Below the pieces are notes generated by a model. The model ran no database searches. It was not told where the DNA came from and was given only the letters and a program-made list of their open reading frames with translations. Below are positions 44,597 through 52,596 of a stretch of 64,000 nt of DNA, piece by piece. Origin of the DNA: Acidobacteriota bacterium (lineage in GTDB: Bacteria > Acidobacteriota > Terriglobia > Bryobacterales > Bryobacteraceae); NCBI GenBank assembly GCA_016185425.1, contig JACPNQ010000019.1:124001-188000 (forward strand), given 5' to 3'. The translations under genes and the position numbers were made by a program. How positions within the stretch are numbered: the first letter of the stretch is position 1; the number at the start of each line of letters is the position of its first letter.

Positions 44597-45184
44597 ATGT
44601 TCCGCTACGCCAGCGATCAGTCCCTCTACCTCGATGCCGCGCCGGAAGCCACTAACCTCCACGCCCTCCTCCATATCCCAGGCGTCGTCAACATCCACCC
44701 CGCCTACGAATCCACGCTCATCGTTTTCGACCCCGAACTAACCACTCACGAAGCCATCCAACAAGCCGTTCTCACCCTCCCTCCCAAACCACCCGGCGCA
44801 CAGCCAACCCGTCACGAAATCCCCATCCACTACGACGGCCCCGACCTCCCCAACGTCGCCCAACTCCACTCGATTTCCATCGAGCGCGTCATCGAGCTCC
44901 ACGCCAACGCCGAATACAAAGTCGCCTTCCTCGGCTTTGTCCCCGGCTTCGCCTATCTCAAAGGCCTCCCCGAACTCCTCAAAACTCCACGCCTCTCCAG
45001 CCCGCGCAAGTCCGTCCCCGCCGGCAGCCTCGGCATCGCCGGCGCGCAGACTGGCATCTATCCCATTTCCACACCGGGCGGCTGGCAGTTAATCGGCCGC
45101 ACGGAAGTCACACTCTTCAACCCCGCCAACACGCCCATGAGCCTCCTCCAAACAGGCGACACCGTGAAATTCATCCCGGTATGA
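44597..45184 (+). CDS. pxpB: 5-oxoprolinase subunit PxpB
   Basis: The 195-residue protein shows the conserved FLGFVPGFAYLKGLP, then PRKSVPAGSLGIAGAQTGIYP and STPGGWQLIGRTEVTLF, marks of the KipI/PxpB family. With PxpA and PxpC it forms the ATP-dependent enzyme that converts 5-oxoproline to glutamate. It overlaps pxpC by ATGA. Gene order B-C-A on one transcript fits the usual stoichiometric complex. Confidence 0.93.
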   Translation: MFRYASDQSLYLDAAPEATNLHALLHIPGVVNIHPAYESTLIVFDPELTTHEAIQQAVLTLPPKPPGAQPTRHEIPIHYDGPDLPNVAQLHSISIERVIELHANAEYKVAFLGFVPGFAYLKGLPELLKTPRLSSPRKSVPAGSLGIAGAQTGIYPISTPGGWQLIGRTEVTLFNPANTPMSLLQTGDTVKFIPV

Positions 45185-46011
45185 GAATCCTCGTCGACAA
45201 TCCCGGCATGTTCACCACGATCCAGGATCTCGGCCGGCCCGGCCACGGCCTCGACGGCGTATCCCGCGCCGGCGCAGCCGACTCCCAGGCGCTAAAGATC
45301 GGCAACCAAATCCTCGGCAACGCCCCTAACACGCCCGGCCTCGAAATGACGCTCCTCGGCGGCACGTTCACCTTCCCGGAAGGCGCGCAAATCGCACTCA
45401 CTGGTGGCAAGCCCGCCGCTCATCAAATCAACAAACTCATCGAGCTCAAACCCGGTGAAACCCTCCGCGTCGGCGGCCTCGAAACCGGAGCCCGCTGCTA
45501 TCTCTGCGTGCGCGGCGGCATCGACGTTCCTCTAGTCGCGGGCAGCGCCAGCACCCATGTATTAAGCGGCCTGGGACCGCCTCCGCTCCGCAAAGGCGAC
45601 GAATTAAGAATCGGCCCGCCCCAAGGCGAACCCATCGGAGAGGTAACCCCGCCCGAGTACCGCAAACAGATCCGCGTAACCGAAGGTCCCCAGGCAGATC
45701 TATTCGATACCGAAATCTTCTATCAATCCGAGTACACAGTAACCGCCGGCTCCAACCGCATGGGCCTCCGCCTGGAGGGCCCGCCGCTGGCATCTCATGA
45801 CAGCCAAATGGTAACGGAGGGAGTTCCGCTGGGAGCAATCCAAATCCCCGCCAACGGCCAGCCAATCATCCTGTTCGTTGACCAACAAACCACCGGCGGT
45901 TACCCTAAAGTCGCCAACGTAATCACGGCGGATCTCCCCTCCGTCGCCCAACTCCGCCCGCACGACCGAATCCGCTTCCAAAAAACCGTGTCAAAGACCA
46001 ATTTAATCTAA
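45181..46011 (+). CDS. pxpC: 5-oxoprolinase subunit PxpC
   Basis: The 276-residue protein has the KipA/PxpC opening IQDLGRPGHGLDGVSRAGAAD, followed by LEMTLLGGTFTFPEGAQIALTG and GTNRMGLRL-like SNRMGLRLEG. It is the partner of PxpB in the 5-oxoprolinase complex and is cytoplasmic. It starts within the pxpB stop and ends five bases before pxpA. Confidence 0.92.
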   Translation: MRILVDNPGMFTTIQDLGRPGHGLDGVSRAGAADSQALKIGNQILGNAPNTPGLEMTLLGGTFTFPEGAQIALTGGKPAAHQINKLIELKPGETLRVGGLETGARCYLCVRGGIDVPLVAGSASTHVLSGLGPPPLRKGDELRIGPPQGEPIGEVTPPEYRKQIRVTEGPQADLFDTEIFYQSEYTVTAGSNRMGLRLEGPPLASHDSQMVTEGVPLGAIQIPANGQPIILFVDQQTTGGYPKVANVITADLPSVAQLRPHDRIRFQKTVSKTNLI

Positions 46012-46016
46012 CCTTA

Positions 46017-46694
46017 ATGATTCACATCAACGCCGACATCGGAGAAATCCCCGCGCACATCGAAGACGGCACACAGGAGTCGCTCCTCCGCCATCTCACC
46101 CAAGTCAACATCGCCTGCGGCGGCCACGCCGGCGACGATTCCACCATGCGCGCCTCCATCGGCCAAGCCAACAGATACAACCTGCAAATCGGCGCCCATC
46201 CCGGCTACCCCGACCCCGCCAACTTCGGCCGCCTCGAGCTCGATCTCCCCCTCGACGCCGTCACCCAAGCCGTCTTCGAACAAATCACGGCGCTCAGCAA
46301 ATTCACCAACGAAATCCAACACGTCAAACCCCACGGCGCACTTTATAACCAAGCCGTTCACAACGAAGCCCTCGCTCGCGCCATCGCAAAAGGCGCAGCC
46401 CGGTTCAGCCGGAACATAGCGCTAGTCGGCCTGGCCAACTCCAAAATGCTCGATGTCTTCGCCGGCGAGGGATTCCGCATCCAAGCCGAAGCCTTCGCCG
46501 ACCGCCGCTACAACGCCGACGGTACTCTCGTCTCCCGCACTCTCCCCAACGCCCTCATCACCGATCCTGCCGAGGCCGCCCAACAAGCCGTAAGACTGGC
46601 CCGATCCGGAACCATCCAAACCATCTGCGTCCACGGCGACACGCCCGGCGCCGCCGCCATCGCCCGCGCCGTCGCCCAGGCTTTAATAACATAG
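46017..46694 (+). CDS. pxpA: 5-oxoprolinase subunit PxpA (LamB/YcsF family)
   Basis: The 225-residue protein has the LamB/YcsF metal-binding marks: INADIGE, VNIACGGHAGDDSTMRA, IGAHPGYPD and VKPHGALYNQAV. It is the third subunit of 5-oxoprolinase. Usual family length is about 240-250; this one is slightly short at the N-terminus (MIHINADIGEIPAH) but keeps all motifs. The ATG directly follows pxpC. Confidence 0.92.
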   Translation: MIHINADIGEIPAHIEDGTQESLLRHLTQVNIACGGHAGDDSTMRASIGQANRYNLQIGAHPGYPDPANFGRLELDLPLDAVTQAVFEQITALSKFTNEIQHVKPHGALYNQAVHNEALARAIAKGAARFSRNIALVGLANSKMLDVFAGEGFRIQAEAFADRRYNADGTLVSRTLPNALITDPAEAAQQAVRLARSGTIQTICVHGDTPGAAAIARAVAQALIT

Positions 46695-46700
46695 CCACAA

Positions 46701-47600
46701 ATGAAACTCGCATTCGCCCTTGCGCTCACAATCTCCGCCCACGCCCAAGTCAACACCCTCGGCAAAGAACAACTCCTCCAATACACCAGGAGCAACCCCT
46801 TCGAACGCTTCGCCGATGGCCGCCCCAAAGTCCCCGACGCTCTGCTCGAAAAACTGCGCGCCATGTCCGCCGAAGAGATCATCTCTATCGTTCGCAAAGG
46901 CTACCCCAATCAGTACGTCGACGGGTTCCACGTCTTGCGCCCCGGCAAAAACATGGTTGGCCGCGCCATGACCCTGCAGCTCATGCCGTCCCGCCCTGAC
47001 ATCGCCGAGATCGATCAGGAGAATTGGAAGGCGCGTCATAACGGCGCCCGTCTCTCGCATCAAACAGCCATCGACATGCTGCAAAAGGGTGACGTGTTCG
47101 TCGTCGATGCATTCGGCAACAAGAACGCCGGCGGCATCGTCGGCGACAACCTGGCCTACTACGTCTGGAAGACCACCGGCAACGGTTTCGTCATCGACGG
47201 CGCAATTCGCGACCTCAACGGCATCCAGCCCGTCGGCATGGGCGGCTACTATCGCGGCGCCGTCCCGCCCGCTATCAACAACGTGATGGTGTCCGGCATC
47301 AATGTCCCCGTGCGCATCGGCAACGCAACCGTCCTACCCGGCGATGTCGTCTTCGGTGACAGCGAAGGCGTCTATTTCATCCCGCCGCATCTCGTACAGG
47401 AGATCGTCGACCAAGCCGAAATCACTCACGTCCACGACGAATGGACCAAGAAGAAGTTCGACGAAGGCAAATACAAATCCACCGAAATCTACGGCCGCCC
47501 CGCCGACCCCGCACTCATTATGGAGTACGAAGCCTACCTACAGTCCCGCGTCGAGCCGCGCATCTGGCAGCTCTATCTCAAACAGTTCCCGCGGAAGTAG
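46701..47600 (+). CDS. RraA-family aldolase-like protein with signal peptide
   Basis: The 299-residue protein has a signal peptide (MKLAFALALTISAHAQ), then the RraA/HMG-CHA aldolase fold: DVFVVDAFGNKNAGGIVGDN, the catalytic-type Arg170-Asp171 in FVIDGAIRDLNG, and VRIGNATVLPGDVVFGDSEGV. Bacterial RraA homologues are usually cytoplasmic aldolases or oxaloacetate decarboxylases, so the signal peptide is unusual and points to a periplasmic oxo-acid aldolase. It follows pxpA by six bases and probably belongs to that operon. Confidence 0.8.
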   Translation: MKLAFALALTISAHAQVNTLGKEQLLQYTRSNPFERFADGRPKVPDALLEKLRAMSAEEIISIVRKGYPNQYVDGFHVLRPGKNMVGRAMTLQLMPSRPDIAEIDQENWKARHNGARLSHQTAIDMLQKGDVFVVDAFGNKNAGGIVGDNLAYYVWKTTGNGFVIDGAIRDLNGIQPVGMGGYYRGAVPPAINNVMVSGINVPVRIGNATVLPGDVVFGDSEGVYFIPPHLVQEIVDQAEITHVHDEWTKKKFDEGKYKSTEIYGRPADPALIMEYEAYLQSRVEPRIWQLYLKQFPRK

Positions 47601-47624
47601 CGGACGCTCACGCGCCCCACGCGA

Positions 47625-48230
47625 TCAATCGGCCTTCGCCGCCTTGCCTACATCTCCGCCTTCCGCCGCGGCAATCTGCGCCAGTGTCCGTCTCGATGCA
47701 ACCGATCGCGGCATCTCCGCGCCAATGTCCTTATCGGACGCATACCGGTCGCGATGCTTGATCAGCAGCCACGATTCTCTCTTCGAGTTCCCCGGCATAC
47801 CCTTCGTTCGCACCATTGCCCACGAACCATGCAACTTTTTCCCGTGCAGGGAGAATTTCAATTCGCCTCCTCGCAACCCCTCGTCCACATCCCCTTCCGG
47901 CTCCCAAGTTCCCCGGTCCCACAGCATCACCGTCCCCCCGCCATACTGCCCTTCCGGGATCACGCCTTCAAAGCCGCCATATTCCACCGGATGGTCTTCC
48001 ACGGCCATCGCCAGCCGCTTCACAGTGGGATCGAGCGACGGTCCCTTCGGTATCGCCCATGACAGCAGCACCCCGTTCCACTCCAGCCGGAAATCATAAT
48101 GCAGGTGGCTTGCCTGATGCTTCTGCACAACAAAGCTAAGCTCTTCTTCGTCCTTGCGGTGCCTCACCACCGCTTTAGGCTCCGGGCTAACCGCAAAGTT
48201 CCGCTTCGCTCGATATTCTTGCAGCGACAT
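47625..48230 (-). CDS. Stand-alone LigD-type 3'-phosphoesterase
   Basis: The 201-residue protein is the phosphoesterase module of bacterial LigD: VVQKHQASHLHYDFRLEWNG gives His38, His44, Asp46 and Arg48, and VEDHPVEYGGFEG gives His80 and Tyr84, all matching the LigD-PE metal site. It trims 3' ends during non-homologous end joining. The ligase and polymerase modules are absent here and must be elsewhere. I chose the ATG at 48230 because the family sequence (MSLQEYRAKRNF) begins there. Confidence 0.9.
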   Translation of the reverse strand: MSLQEYRAKRNFAVSPEPKAVVRHRKDEEELSFVVQKHQASHLHYDFRLEWNGVLLSWAIPKGPSLDPTVKRLAMAVEDHPVEYGGFEGVIPEGQYGGGTVMLWDRGTWEPEGDVDEGLRGGELKFSLHGKKLHGSWAMVRTKGMPGNSKRESWLLIKHRDRYASDKDIGAEMPRSVASRRTLAQIAAAEGGDVGKAAKAD

Positions 48231-48263
48231 GCCTGTGTCACTGCAATTCCTTTGCCACACGGC

Positions 48264-48698
48264 CTAGTCGCCAAGCACCAGGACATCGAGACCGGAAAAC
48301 TCCCGGAACCCTCGATCCAATGTCACCAATCGAAGATTGCCGGCGATCGCGAAACTCGCCAGATACGCATCATTCACCAGCTTGCCAGTGGGAACCGGGT
48401 AGCGCAGCAGCCTGGGCATTACTGTTTCGATATCCCTCGCCTCCTCGAGATAAATGACCCTTTCATCCTCGAGCAAGCGTTCAATTACCTGCCATCCCTC
48501 CGCCGCGGTCACCGCGTATTGTTGCATTACCGTACGGTTCCCCATCAGGCGGATCAACGCCAATTGAACCACTCGGCACATCCCCGCCTCTTCTGGCGCC
48601 AGCCTTGAATACCAGTTGTTGGCTATTACGCGATGCTGGTGGCTGACAACTAACAACGCCAGCCAGACATTCACATCAACCAAACACGGCTTCATCAA
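48264..48698 (-). CDS. VapC-like PIN-domain toxin
   Basis: The 144-residue PIN domain has Asp8 in CLVDVNVWLALL, an internal Asp in VNDAYLASFA and another in LVTLDRGFREF, forming the metal site of VapC ribonucleases, which typically cut tRNA or rRNA. It overlaps the VapB gene by 23 bases. The pair sits between a repair phosphoesterase and a MOSC gene, and there is no sign of a mobile element around it. Confidence 0.87.
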   Translation of the reverse strand: MMKPCLVDVNVWLALLVVSHQHRVIANNWYSRLAPEEAGMCRVVQLALIRLMGNRTVMQQYAVTAAEGWQVIERLLEDERVIYLEEARDIETVMPRLLRYPVPTGKLVNDAYLASFAIAGNLRLVTLDRGFREFSGLDVLVLGD

Positions 48699-48903
48699 TT
48701 TGCTCTGCCGTCAGAACGCCGATGCGCGGACCATCCGCCCGCCCGATTACCGGAGGCGGCCGCCGTACCTTCTTCGGCTGTGCCGGTTGGAGTTTCTGCT
48801 CCACCGCCTGAATAAAAAACTCCCGCAACGAAATTCCCGACAACGCCGCGCGGCTCTTCGCCTCTTTCAAAAGGTTGTCAGGCAACTCAATTGTGGTGCG
48901 CAT
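48676..48903 (-). CDS. VapB-like ribbon-helix-helix antitoxin
   Basis: The 75-residue protein begins MRTTIELPDNLLKEAKSRAA, a ribbon-helix-helix DNA-binding strand, followed by GISLREFFIQAVEQKL and a C-terminal tail (IGVLTAEQIDEAVFG) that would wrap VapC. A TTG at 48930 in the same frame is an alternative start with a weak purine-rich site upstream. At the ATG I see no Shine-Dalgarno. A partial dyad around the ATG may be its operator. Confidence 0.85.
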   Translation of the reverse strand: MRTTIELPDNLLKEAKSRAALSGISLREFFIQAVEQKLQPAQPKKVRRPPPVIGRADGPRIGVLTAEQIDEAVFG

Positions 48904-48939
48904 GACATAATTGTGCCATATCCAGCCCAATTCTTCTTT

Positions 48940-49767
48940 CTAACTGGCCCTCACCTTCACCGTATCCCCCCGCCGCACGGTCCCCGGCCGCACCACATCG
49001 GCATACACCCCAACACAGGGCAATCGCCCATATTCGCCCAGGTCCAGCCGGTTCAGCCGGTTCGCAGTCCGCAGAATACCGGAATCCAGCGGCAACTCCG
49101 CCCGCGGCAGCGTTGTCATCACGCACCGTGGACACGGAATCGAAACCCGCACCACCAGCTCCGGCCCAATGGCCACGGCCCTCCCCACCCACTCGTTCTC
49201 AACAAACCGGTCCGCATCCCCGCAGTCCACCACGAAATTGGGCCGGAACCGCTCGACGGCAAAATTCCCCGACGGATAGCCATCATGCAGGCGGCGTAGC
49301 GACGCCGTTGTGACAATGTGTATGCAGGCATAGTCAAATAGCGACCCCGCCGGCGCCGCGCCGGCGATCGGAATCTCCGTCGTCTCGGCATGGGAACCGC
49401 CCAATGTCCCAGCCGCGAACGCCAGCTTTAGCCCCTCCGGAGCCGCTGAAACCAACACGGTATCGGGTCCGAAAGCATCGGCCAAAACCTGCGCCGTCGA
49501 CTCATCCCGGCTGTCCACCACTCGCCCATCCGCCAGGGTAAGCCGAACACCGTCTCCCGCGAGTTCCGCCCGTCCTCGTAGCAAATCCCCAAACCGCTGA
49601 ACCAGCTTCGCGCTCCCCACGCGACCGGACGCCCTGTCCATCAACGCGTACGCCCGATCACCTTCCAACCCGCGTTCCCCAACCCGCGCCTCCTCCAACT
49701 CCTCCCCTGCCATCGACTTCACTGGATACCGCCAAACAGAGCGCAGCATGTACGTGGAACCGGGCAT
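48940..49767 (-). CDS. MOSC domain protein (mARC-like)
   Basis: The 275-residue protein has the N-terminal MOSC beta domain (MLRSVWRYPVKSMAGEELEEA, LEGDRAYALMD) and a MOSC domain with the conserved Cys in VSIPCPRCVMTTLPR and FRPNFVVDCGD. MOSC proteins bind molybdenum cofactor and reduce N-hydroxylated compounds or deliver sulfur. The start could be 49767 or 49749; the PVKSM motif is present either way. A 300-base gap upstream (49768-50067) contains hairpins and repeats described separately. Confidence 0.85.
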   Translation of the reverse strand: MPGSTYMLRSVWRYPVKSMAGEELEEARVGERGLEGDRAYALMDRASGRVGSAKLVQRFGDLLRGRAELAGDGVRLTLADGRVVDSRDESTAQVLADAFGPDTVLVSAAPEGLKLAFAAGTLGGSHAETTEIPIAGAAPAGSLFDYACIHIVTTASLRRLHDGYPSGNFAVERFRPNFVVDCGDADRFVENEWVGRAVAIGPELVVRVSIPCPRCVMTTLPRAELPLDSGILRTANRLNRLDLGEYGRLPCVGVYADVVRPGTVRRGDTVKVRAS

Positions 49768-49790
49768 GGCAGGAGTCTAACAGAAGCCGG

Positions 49791-49812
49791 TTCGGCATTG
49801 CCGAAATTTTTT
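49791..49812 (+). terminator. Terminator-like hairpin on the + strand near the MOSC start
   Basis: TTCGGC at 49791-49796 pairs with GCCGAA at 49800-49805 around a three-base loop, followed by six T residues (49807-49812). It lies 24 bases upstream of the MOSC start but reads on the opposite strand, with no known + strand gene before it. It could be fortuitous or end an antisense transcript. Confidence 0.3.
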
Positions 49813-49902
49813 ATCCCCAACCCACACAACTACTTCCAGCCAATTCACTCACCCCCGAAGTTCGATTTCCCGGCTCGGGCTGATAGAATACAAGTAGATA
49901 CG

Positions 49903-49939
49903 AAACGGCCTCTCCGCCAACCAGCGCGAGAGGCCGTTT
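49903..49939. terminator. Strong 12-base-pair hairpin
   Basis: AAACGGCCTCTC at 49903-49914 pairs perfectly with GAGAGGCCGTTT at 49928-49939 around a 13-base loop; a short T run is present on either strand. The hairpin lies between the ADOP permease stop and the MOSC start, so it is a candidate terminator of the minus strand transcript. Confidence 0.55.
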
Positions 49940-49947
49940 TCATTTCG

Positions 49948-50014
49948 GGAACTAACCAGGAACTAACCGGAAACTAACCAGGAATAAACCAAGGAACAAA
50001 CCGGAAACAAACCA
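49948..50014. repeat. Imperfect tandem repeat, six units of 10-12 bases
   Basis: Six consecutive units follow the pattern GGAA(A)C/A-T/A-AACC(AA), e.g. GGAACTAACCA, GGAACTAACC, GGAAACTAACCA, GGAATAAACCAA, GGAACAAACC, GGAAACAAACCA. Lengths alternate between 10 and 12. It sits directly after the ADOP permease stop on the transcribed strand and before the strong hairpin. Confidence 0.7.
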
Positions 50015-50064
50015 ATCGCAACTCATTGAAAACAAAGAAAAACAATGGTTGCAAACCAGCGATT
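50014..50064. other. Long-loop hairpin adjoining the permease stop codon
   Basis: AATCGC at 50014-50019 pairs with GCGATT at 50059-50064, and inside it CAAC.CATTG pairs with CAATGGTTG. The loop is A rich. T residues follow on the + strand, overlapping the gene end, so as a terminator it would read against the permease. Its role is unclear. Confidence 0.35.
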
Positions 50065-50067
50065 TTT

Positions 50068-52536
50068 TTATTCCGCTCGCAGCGCGCTCACCGGGTCCAC
50101 TCCGGTAGCCCGCCTGGCTGGAACATACGCCGCCAATCCCGCGCACGCCGTCAGTAGCGTCGCCACCGATCCATAGGTCAGCGGGTCGCCAGGAGTAACG
50201 CCAAACAGCAGCGCCGTCAACAGCCGGCTCACTGCCATCGCTGCCGCGACACCACACACGCCGCCAATCGCCGCGAGCGTCAATGCGTGCCGCAGGAACA
50301 GGCCCTGGACATTCCCTGCCGGCGCGCCCAGCGCCAGTCGTATCCCAATCTCGCGCGTCCGCTGCGAGACCGAGTAGGAAATCACACCGTATATGCCCAC
50401 CACGCCCAGCAGCAGGGCCATTCCGGCGGCCAGCGAAAGCAGAATCAGCGTGAATGACGTGCGGCCCATCGAACGGTCGTAAATCTCCTTCACCGTCCGC
50501 GGATTCGCAATCGGCAGATTCGGATTCACCGCCCACACCGCCTGGCGAATCTCTCCCAGCAAGGCCGCCGTTCCGGCGCGCGAGGACCGGACCACCACGG
50601 CCATCGAACGCTGAATGTTCACGTCGTACCCCCAGACATTCCGCATCGCCATCGGCCAGTAGACGATTGCCGGTGCGGGCTTATCGACGCCGTTATCGCG
50701 CTCATCGCTCACAACGCCCACCACCTCCCGCCACCTTCCGTTCAGGTTCTCCCGGATTCGCTTGCCGATTGCCGCCTCCGCGCTCCCCCACGTCTCTTTC
50801 GCCATCCCATCGGAAACAACCCCCACTGGCCGCATCTCATGAATATCGGCCCACGTGAAATCCCTTCCAGCCAACAGCCGCGCACCCATCGTTCCGAAAT
50901 ACCCCGGCACCAGATACTTCCAGCGCCGTAACGGCGGCATCTGCCCTGGCTGATAAGCTTTCCCTTCCGCGAAGATCGGATCGTTTCCGGAGCCGCCGCC
51001 CATCGGTATCGAACTCGACATGGCCACGCGCTCAACGCCCGGGATCGCCTCCAGCCGCCTCGTAATCGCCTCGGCTTGCTGCGTCACTTTCTCCGGCTCC
51101 GGTACCAGCGCGTTCGGAATCGAAATCCGGATCGACATCAACTGCTCCGGATTCCGAAACCCCGGGTCCACCTGCCGCAATGCGCCCAACGTCCTGATCA
51201 TCAACCCGGCGCTCACCAGCAGCACCAGGGCCATTGCCACCTGCACGATCACCAGCGCGCTCCGCGTCCTGTGCCGCTCCCGCCCTTCGCTCATCGAGCG
51301 TCCGCCGCCGCGTAGCGCCGATTCCAAATCCGATCCGCGCCACTTCAACACCGGAATCAGGCCGAAGCCAAAGCCAGCCAGCATCGACAGCCCCATCGTG
51401 TACAGCACGGCCAGGCTATCGAGCCGGATCTCGTTCAACCGCGGCAGGTAGGGCGGCGAGAGCCACTGCAGCAACTCCAGAACACCATACGCAAACGCCA
51501 GCCCGGCCGCTCCGCCCACCATGCCCAACAGCCCGCTCTCCAATAGCAATTCCCGGGCAATCTGTCCGCGTCCCGCTCCCAGCGCCGCCCGCACGGCAAG
51601 CTCCCGGTGCCGGCCCTCCACCCGCACCAGCAACAGATTCGCCACGTTCGCGCAGGCAATCAACAGCACGATCCCGATCGTCGCCATCAGCGCCCACAGC
51701 ACGTTCCCGATGTCGCCGATCACGTCGTTCTTCAACATGCGCACGTTCGGCCCGAACCGCGCCTGCTTCATCATCTCGAGGCTAATCCCCGGCGCCATTC
51801 GGAACTTCTGCGGAAGGATCTGCAGCATCCGCGCGACATCGGCATTCGCATCCGCCAGCGTCACACCTGGTTTCAACCTGGCCACAGCCTGAAAACTGAA
51901 GTTGCCGACCATCGCAGCGCCCCGGTTGAACTGGAACGGCCGCACAGCGCTGGGCTGCAGGTTCATAAACTGGAACGAAGCCGGCAGCACGCCAATCACT
52001 TCTCTCGAGCGCCCGTCCATCCAAAGGGTCTTGCCGACAATCCCTGGATCGCCTCCGAACTTCCGCTGCCAGTACCCGTGAGTCAGCATCACGGTCAAGG
52101 CCGCGTCCGGCTGATCGTCGCTCGCCGAAAACGTCCGGCCGATCGCCGGCTCAACACGCAACAGCGGCAGCACTCTCTCCGTCACCACCAGCACCGGAAC
52201 ACGCTCCGGCTCCGCCAGCCCGGTCACGCTCATCGCCTCATCGCGCCACAACCCGATGTCCTCGAAAACCCGCCCCTCTTCGCGATAAAGGAAATAGGTG
52301 GACGGCGACGCGTTCAAATCGGCAATCCCGATCCCCGGCGCTGTTTGCCACACAGCCACCAACCGGTCGGAATCCTTCAACGGCAACGGTTGCAGCAGCA
52401 CACGATTTACGACAGTGAAGATCGCCGTATTCGCCCCGATCCCGATCGCCAGCGTCAACAGCGTAATTCCCGTGAACATCGGCGCCCGCCCCAGCCTGCG
52501 CGTCATCTGACGGAGCTCCGCCCAAATCCAGTTCAT
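50068..52536 (-). CDS. ADOP-type MacB/FtsX family permease
   Basis: The 822-residue protein has the MacB layout: a first membrane segment (MFTGITLLTLAIGIGANTAIF), a periplasmic core, three membrane segments with GIVLLIACANVANLLLVRVEGR and REELALRAALGAG-like RHRELAVRAALGAGR, a second periplasmic core and a second FtsX domain (SQRTREIGIRLALGAPAGNV). The duplicated, roughly 800-residue form without an adjacent ATPase is the acidobacterial orphan permease type. Probably an efflux or sensor component, ATPase partner not seen. I chose the ATG at 52536 with GAGGTAGG before it. Confidence 0.9.
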   Translation of the reverse strand: MNWIWAELRQMTRRLGRAPMFTGITLLTLAIGIGANTAIFTVVNRVLLQPLPLKDSDRLVAVWQTAPGIGIADLNASPSTYFLYREEGRVFEDIGLWRDEAMSVTGLAEPERVPVLVVTERVLPLLRVEPAIGRTFSASDDQPDAALTVMLTHGYWQRKFGGDPGIVGKTLWMDGRSREVIGVLPASFQFMNLQPSAVRPFQFNRGAAMVGNFSFQAVARLKPGVTLADANADVARMLQILPQKFRMAPGISLEMMKQARFGPNVRMLKNDVIGDIGNVLWALMATIGIVLLIACANVANLLLVRVEGRHRELAVRAALGAGRGQIARELLLESGLLGMVGGAAGLAFAYGVLELLQWLSPPYLPRLNEIRLDSLAVLYTMGLSMLAGFGFGLIPVLKWRGSDLESALRGGGRSMSEGRERHRTRSALVIVQVAMALVLLVSAGLMIRTLGALRQVDPGFRNPEQLMSIRISIPNALVPEPEKVTQQAEAITRRLEAIPGVERVAMSSSIPMGGGSGNDPIFAEGKAYQPGQMPPLRRWKYLVPGYFGTMGARLLAGRDFTWADIHEMRPVGVVSDGMAKETWGSAEAAIGKRIRENLNGRWREVVGVVSDERDNGVDKPAPAIVYWPMAMRNVWGYDVNIQRSMAVVVRSSRAGTAALLGEIRQAVWAVNPNLPIANPRTVKEIYDRSMGRTSFTLILLSLAAGMALLLGVVGIYGVISYSVSQRTREIGIRLALGAPAGNVQGLFLRHALTLAAIGGVCGVAAAMAVSRLLTALLFGVTPGDPLTYGSVATLLTACAGLAAYVPARRATGVDPVSALRAE

Positions 52537-52596
52537 ACCTACCTCATACGTATCGAGGGCCTGGAGGTTCCGTTCTTTTGCTGGTAATTGCCGCAC

